From JAGKXB01 sp964498835 (GTDB lineage Bacteria > Pseudomonadota > Gammaproteobacteria > Burkholderiales > Burkholderiaceae_D), in NCBI GenBank assembly GCA_964498835.1, contig CAZCIX010000076.1, positions 1-6,181 on the forward strand: a stretch of 6,181 nucleotides of DNA, given 5' to 3'. Below are positions 3,301-6,181 of the stretch, one piece after another (positions within the stretch are counted from its first letter, which is position 1; every line of letters begins with the position of its first letter). Made by a program: the position numbers and the translations under genes. The notes beneath the pieces were generated by a model. It made no database searches. It saw only the letters and a program-made list of their open reading frames with translations, and had not been told where the DNA came from.

Positions 3301-6181
3301 TTATGAAGTTAAAGAACGAATCGTGGTTTTGATTTGATTGACCCGCGTCGTCAGGTCCGGCATGTTGGCAGTGATGCGCAGTTTGTCTTGACCATTGAGC
3401 GTGATGTGGCGATTCTTTTGTATCAAGCTAATGATGCGCATGGCATCGATAGGTGGATTTTTGATGAATTGCAATACCGCCGCTTCGCTATGGGCGTCGA
3501 TTTTGACGATGCCTACCGTTTTGGCCGTGATCCGCAAGCGATGGGTTTCAAACAGCGCTTTAGCAGGATCAGGTAATTGACCAAAACGGTCGATCAATTC
3601 TTCCTGCAAATCATTGATGGCTTCTTGTGTGCTGCAATTGGCTAGCCGTTTGTAAATCGATAGTCGTTCATGCACATCGCCGCAAAAGCTGTTCGGTAAC
3701 AAGGCCGGTGTGTGCAGATTGATTTCTGTCGTGCTGGAAAGTGGTGCTGCCAGGTCGGGCTCTTCGCCATTTTTCAAGGCTCTGACGGCTTCGTTCAGCA
3801 TGTCGGAATAGAGCTGGAAACCAATTTCATGCATCTCGCCTGATTGATTGTCACCTAATACTTCACCAGCACCACGGATTTCCAGATCGTGCATGGCGAG
3901 ATAAAAACCGCTACCGAGTTCTTCCATTTGCACAATTGCATCCAGACGGCGCTGCGCTTGCTTGTTCAAACCTTGTACGTCGTGCACCAGCAGGTAAGCA
4001 TAAGCCTGATGATGCGAGCGCCCGACACGGCCACGCAATTGGTGTAATTGCGCCAGACCGAATTTGTCAGCGCGATGCATGATGATGGTGTTGGCGCTTG
4101 GTACGTCGATTCCGGTTTCAATAATCGTGCTGCATAACAAAATATTGAAGCGCTGGGCGACGAAGTCACGCATGACTTTTTCCAGATCCTGTTCATGCAT
4201 CTGGCCATGTGCAACCCCGATCCGTGCTTCTGGCAATAATAGTTCCAGCATGGCTTTGCGGTTGTTAATGGTTTCGACTTCATTATGCAAAAAGTACACC
4301 TGGCCGCCGCGTTTGAGTTCACGTAAGCACGCTTCTCGGATGATGGAGTCGCTTTCATCGCGCACAAACGTTTTGATGGCGAGACGCTTTTGTGGTGCGG
4401 TGGCGATGATGGAAAAATCGCGCAATCCTTCCAGCGCCATCCCCAGCGTGCGGGGAATCGGCGTAGCGGTCAGCGTCAAGACATCAACCTCCGCCCGCAA
4501 TGCTTTCAAGGCTTCTTTTTGACGGACGCCAAAACGGTGCTCTTCATCAATGATGATCAATCCCAGGCGGGTGAACTTGATGTCATCGGATAGCAATTTA
4601 TGTGTGCCGATGACGATGTCGACCGTGCCGTCTTGCATGCCTTTGATGGCCAGGGCGATTTCTTTGCTGCTACGGAAACGTGACAATTCCGCAATCCGCA
4701 CCGGCCAATCGGCAAAGCGGTCGGCAAAGGTTTGGGCGTGTTGTTCGGCCAACAAGGTAGTCGGCGCTAAAATCGCCACTTGTTTGCCGCCCATGACGGC
4801 GATGAACGCCGCGCGCAAGGCGACTTCCGTCTTACCAAAACCGACATCGCCGCAAATCAATCTATCCATCGGCTTGCCGCTGGTCATATCTTCTAATACC
4901 GCATTGATGGCAGCGGCCTGGTCGGCGGTTTCTTCAAAGCCAAAACCGGCAGCAAATGCCTGGTAATCGTGCGCTGAATAGTTAAACGCATGACCAACTC
5001 GCAGCGCACGGCGTGCATAGAGATTGAGCAACTCAGCCGCCGTATCCCGTATTTGCTCTGCTGCTTTGCGTTTGGCTTTTTCCCATTGCGGCGAACCCAG
5101 CGCGTGCAGCGGCGCATTTTCTGGTGCAGCACCTGAATAGCGTGAAATCACATGCAACTGCGATACCGGTACGTAGAGCTTGGTGTCTTTGGCGTATTCC
5201 AGGTTGAGAAATTCCGTTTCTCCATCGCCCATATCCATGCTGATCAAGCCCATGTAGCGTCCGATGCCGTGATGGCTATGGACGATGGGATCGCCGATTT
5301 TGAGCTCGGACAAGTCGCGCACCATGGCTTCAACCTGGCTGGCGCCTTCCTGTTTTTTCGTGCCGATGCGGCGACTGGAGCCGGCGTACAGCTCGGTTTC
5401 GGTAATGAATGCCAGATTGTCGTAAGCAAAACCCGCATGCAGCGGCGCCACGCCCAGCATCAATGGCGCACTGCTGTTGGCGAAATCGGTATAGCCATCG
5501 CACAGCGTCAGGTGGCCTAAATCGTAGTCGTTGAAATATTGCATCAGCGTTTCACGACGACCGCTCGATTCAGCGCAAATCATCACGCGCTGGTCGCTTT
5601 GTAATAAATACGATTTCAGATTGATCAGCGGGTCGTCACTGCGGCGGCTGACGGCGATGTTGGGAATGGGGGTGCAAATTTCAGCCCCCGTCGTTCCCGC
5701 GGCTTTAGGCGGGAACCCAGTGGCGTTAATCGGATTCACTGCGTAAGACGCTGGGTTCCCGCCTACACCCGCGGGAACGACGTTAATTACATCCGTGGGA
5801 ACTACGGGGGTTGATGTAATGTCAATTTGATCCTTGCCATGAATCACCCAGCGTCCATACGATTTAGCCAGCGCGAAAAAATCCTCATCCCGCAAAAACA
5901 GTTTTTCTGGCGCAATCAATGGTCGTTCGCGGTCGAATTTTAAGAATTGATAACGCGACTGGGTGTCTTTCCAAAAATTCCCAATCGCAGTATCAATATC
6001 GCCGATTAACGCAAGCGTGCTATCGGTTGGTAGATAGTCAAACAGCGTCGCCGTTTCGTTGAAAAAGAAGGGTAGGTAATACTCAATCCCAGCGGAAGGA
6101 ATGCCATTGCTGATGTCTTTGTATATCTTGGATTTGGACGGATCGCCCTCCAACCTTTCGCGCCCATTTTTACGGCACGTG
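3301..6181 (-). CDS. mfd: Mfd, transcription-repair coupling factor (5' end outside the window)
   Basis: Mfd is an ATP-driven translocase that pushes stalled RNA polymerase off DNA and recruits UvrA to start nucleotide excision repair. The window holds the last 959 residues; by comparison with E. coli Mfd (1148) roughly 230 N-terminal residues are missing. The frame stays open to the window edge, so the TTG at 6153 is not the start. Numbered from that TTG: end of the UvrB-like part with GIPSAGIEYYLPFFF (17–31); RNA polymerase-interacting domain with IVHSHHGIGRYMGL (290–303) and LYVPVSQLHVISRY (326–339); Walker A GDVGFGKTE (435–443); DEEH box (536–539); TATPIPRTL (562–570); motif VI QLRGRVGRS (705–713); translocation motif HDLEIRGAGEVLG (755–767); and the C-terminal D7 domain to residue 950. 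Residues 114–158 have no counterpart in ordinary Mfd and are encoded by a palindromic repeat element. The ATPase and RNA polymerase-binding parts look intact, so the protein is probably functional. Confidence 0.96.
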   Translation of the reverse strand, partial: TCRKNGRERLEGDPSKSKIYKDISNGIPSAGIEYYLPFFFNETATLFDYLPTDSTLALIGDIDTAIGNFWKDTQSRYQFLKFDRERPLIAPEKLFLRDEDFFALAKSYGRWVIHGKDQIDITSTPVVPTDVINVVPAGVGGNPASYAVNPINATGFPPKAAGTTGAEICTPIPNIAVSRRSDDPLINLKSYLLQSDQRVMICAESSGRRETLMQYFNDYDLGHLTLCDGYTDFANSSAPLMLGVAPLHAGFAYDNLAFITETELYAGSSRRIGTKKQEGASQVEAMVRDLSELKIGDPIVHSHHGIGRYMGLISMDMGDGETEFLNLEYAKDTKLYVPVSQLHVISRYSGAAPENAPLHALGSPQWEKAKRKAAEQIRDTAAELLNLYARRALRVGHAFNYSAHDYQAFAAGFGFEETADQAAAINAVLEDMTSGKPMDRLICGDVGFGKTEVALRAAFIAVMGGKQVAILAPTTLLAEQHAQTFADRFADWPVRIAELSRFRSSKEIALAIKGMQDGTVDIVIGTHKLLSDDIKFTRLGLIIIDEEHRFGVRQKEALKALRAEVDVLTLTATPIPRTLGMALEGLRDFSIIATAPQKRLAIKTFVRDESDSIIREACLRELKRGGQVYFLHNEVETINNRKAMLELLLPEARIGVAHGQMHEQDLEKVMRDFVAQRFNILLCSTIIETGIDVPSANTIIMHRADKFGLAQLHQLRGRVGRSHHQAYAYLLVHDVQGLNKQAQRRLDAIVQMEELGSGFYLAMHDLEIRGAGEVLGDNQSGEMHEIGFQLYSDMLNEAVRALKNGEEPDLAAPLSSTTEINLHTPALLPNSFCGDVHERLSIYKRLANCSTQEAINDLQEELIDRFGQLPDPAKALFETHRLRITAKTVGIVKIDAHSEAAVLQFIKNPPIDAMRIISLIQKNRHITLNGQDKLRITANMPDLTTRVNQIKTTIRSLTS
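5681..5814. repeat. REP/BIME-like palindromic element, read in frame within mfd
   Basis: Arms at 5689–5720 and 5751–5782 are inverted copies of 32 bases with only two mismatches, around a 30-base spacer. Each arm is itself a hairpin: GTTCCCGC/GCGGGAAC at 5693–5700/5709–5716 and at 5755–5762/5771–5778, each with an eight-base loop. A further half copy at 5793–5814 matches the inverse of 5681–5702 at 19 of 22 positions, so the element also has longer outer ends. Paired inverted hairpins with a TTCCCGC core are typical of the REP/BIME repeats scattered through many proteobacterial genomes, some of them moved by RAYT (TnpA-REP) enzymes. Such elements normally sit between genes. This one is translated on the minus strand as about 45 residues, including VVPAGVGGNPAS and ATGFPPKAAGTTG. 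No clear target-site duplication is visible. Confidence 0.85.

Noticed and set aside
4064..4966. Several plus-strand open frames of 67–152 codons across mfd
   Set aside because: They lie opposite the conserved helicase motifs of Mfd, have no family features and overlap one another. They are shadows of the real gene.
5689..5782. Inverted repeat in mfd as a transcription terminator or insertion-sequence end
   Set aside because: No T-run follows on the mfd strand, no transposase lies between the arms, and the paired hairpin layout fits a REP/BIME repeat better.
6151..6153. TTG at 6153 as the start of mfd
   Set aside because: The frame stays open to the window edge, and the residues around it (ERLEGDPSKSKIY) match the middle of Mfd near E. 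coli residue 240, so the true start is outside.

Overview
The window reads as a chromosomal segment of a betaproteobacterium, most likely Burkholderiales. This rests on the adjacent earP–efp pair with an arginine at EF-P position 32, and on the style of the SerB and Mfd proteins. Base composition is moderate rather than GC-rich. The genus cannot be fixed from the sequence alone.

Layout, left to right. Positions 1–412 hold the 3' end of a plus-strand gene made of 42–43-residue armadillo-type repeats; its start lies outside the window. A leader of about 100 bp (413–513) follows, with two competing inverted repeats. Then come earP (514–1701, +) and efp (1750–2307, +). A strong two-sided hairpin terminator (2324–2366) separates efp from the convergent minus-strand pair serB (2423–3286) and mfd (3301 to beyond 6181), in which mfd is upstream and serB follows it by 14 bp.

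EarP transfers rhamnose from dTDP-L-rhamnose to Arg32 of EF-P, which then rescues ribosomes stalled at polyproline, so these two genes form one functional module. SerB carries out the last step of serine synthesis. Mfd couples transcription to DNA repair. SerB and Mfd are probably co-transcribed without a shared pathway.

The most striking structure is a REP/BIME-like palindromic element of about 134 bp (5681–5814) inside mfd. It is read through in frame and adds about 45 residues in what should be the linker between the UvrB-like part of Mfd and domain D3. Secondary points are the mosaic near-identity of the armadillo repeats, an apparent one-base deletion at the end of that gene, and the possible RNA switch and mini-ORF in front of earP. 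I see no defence system, CRISPR array, RNA gene, transposase or phage gene. Apart from these local structures, the window is ordinary housekeeping sequence.
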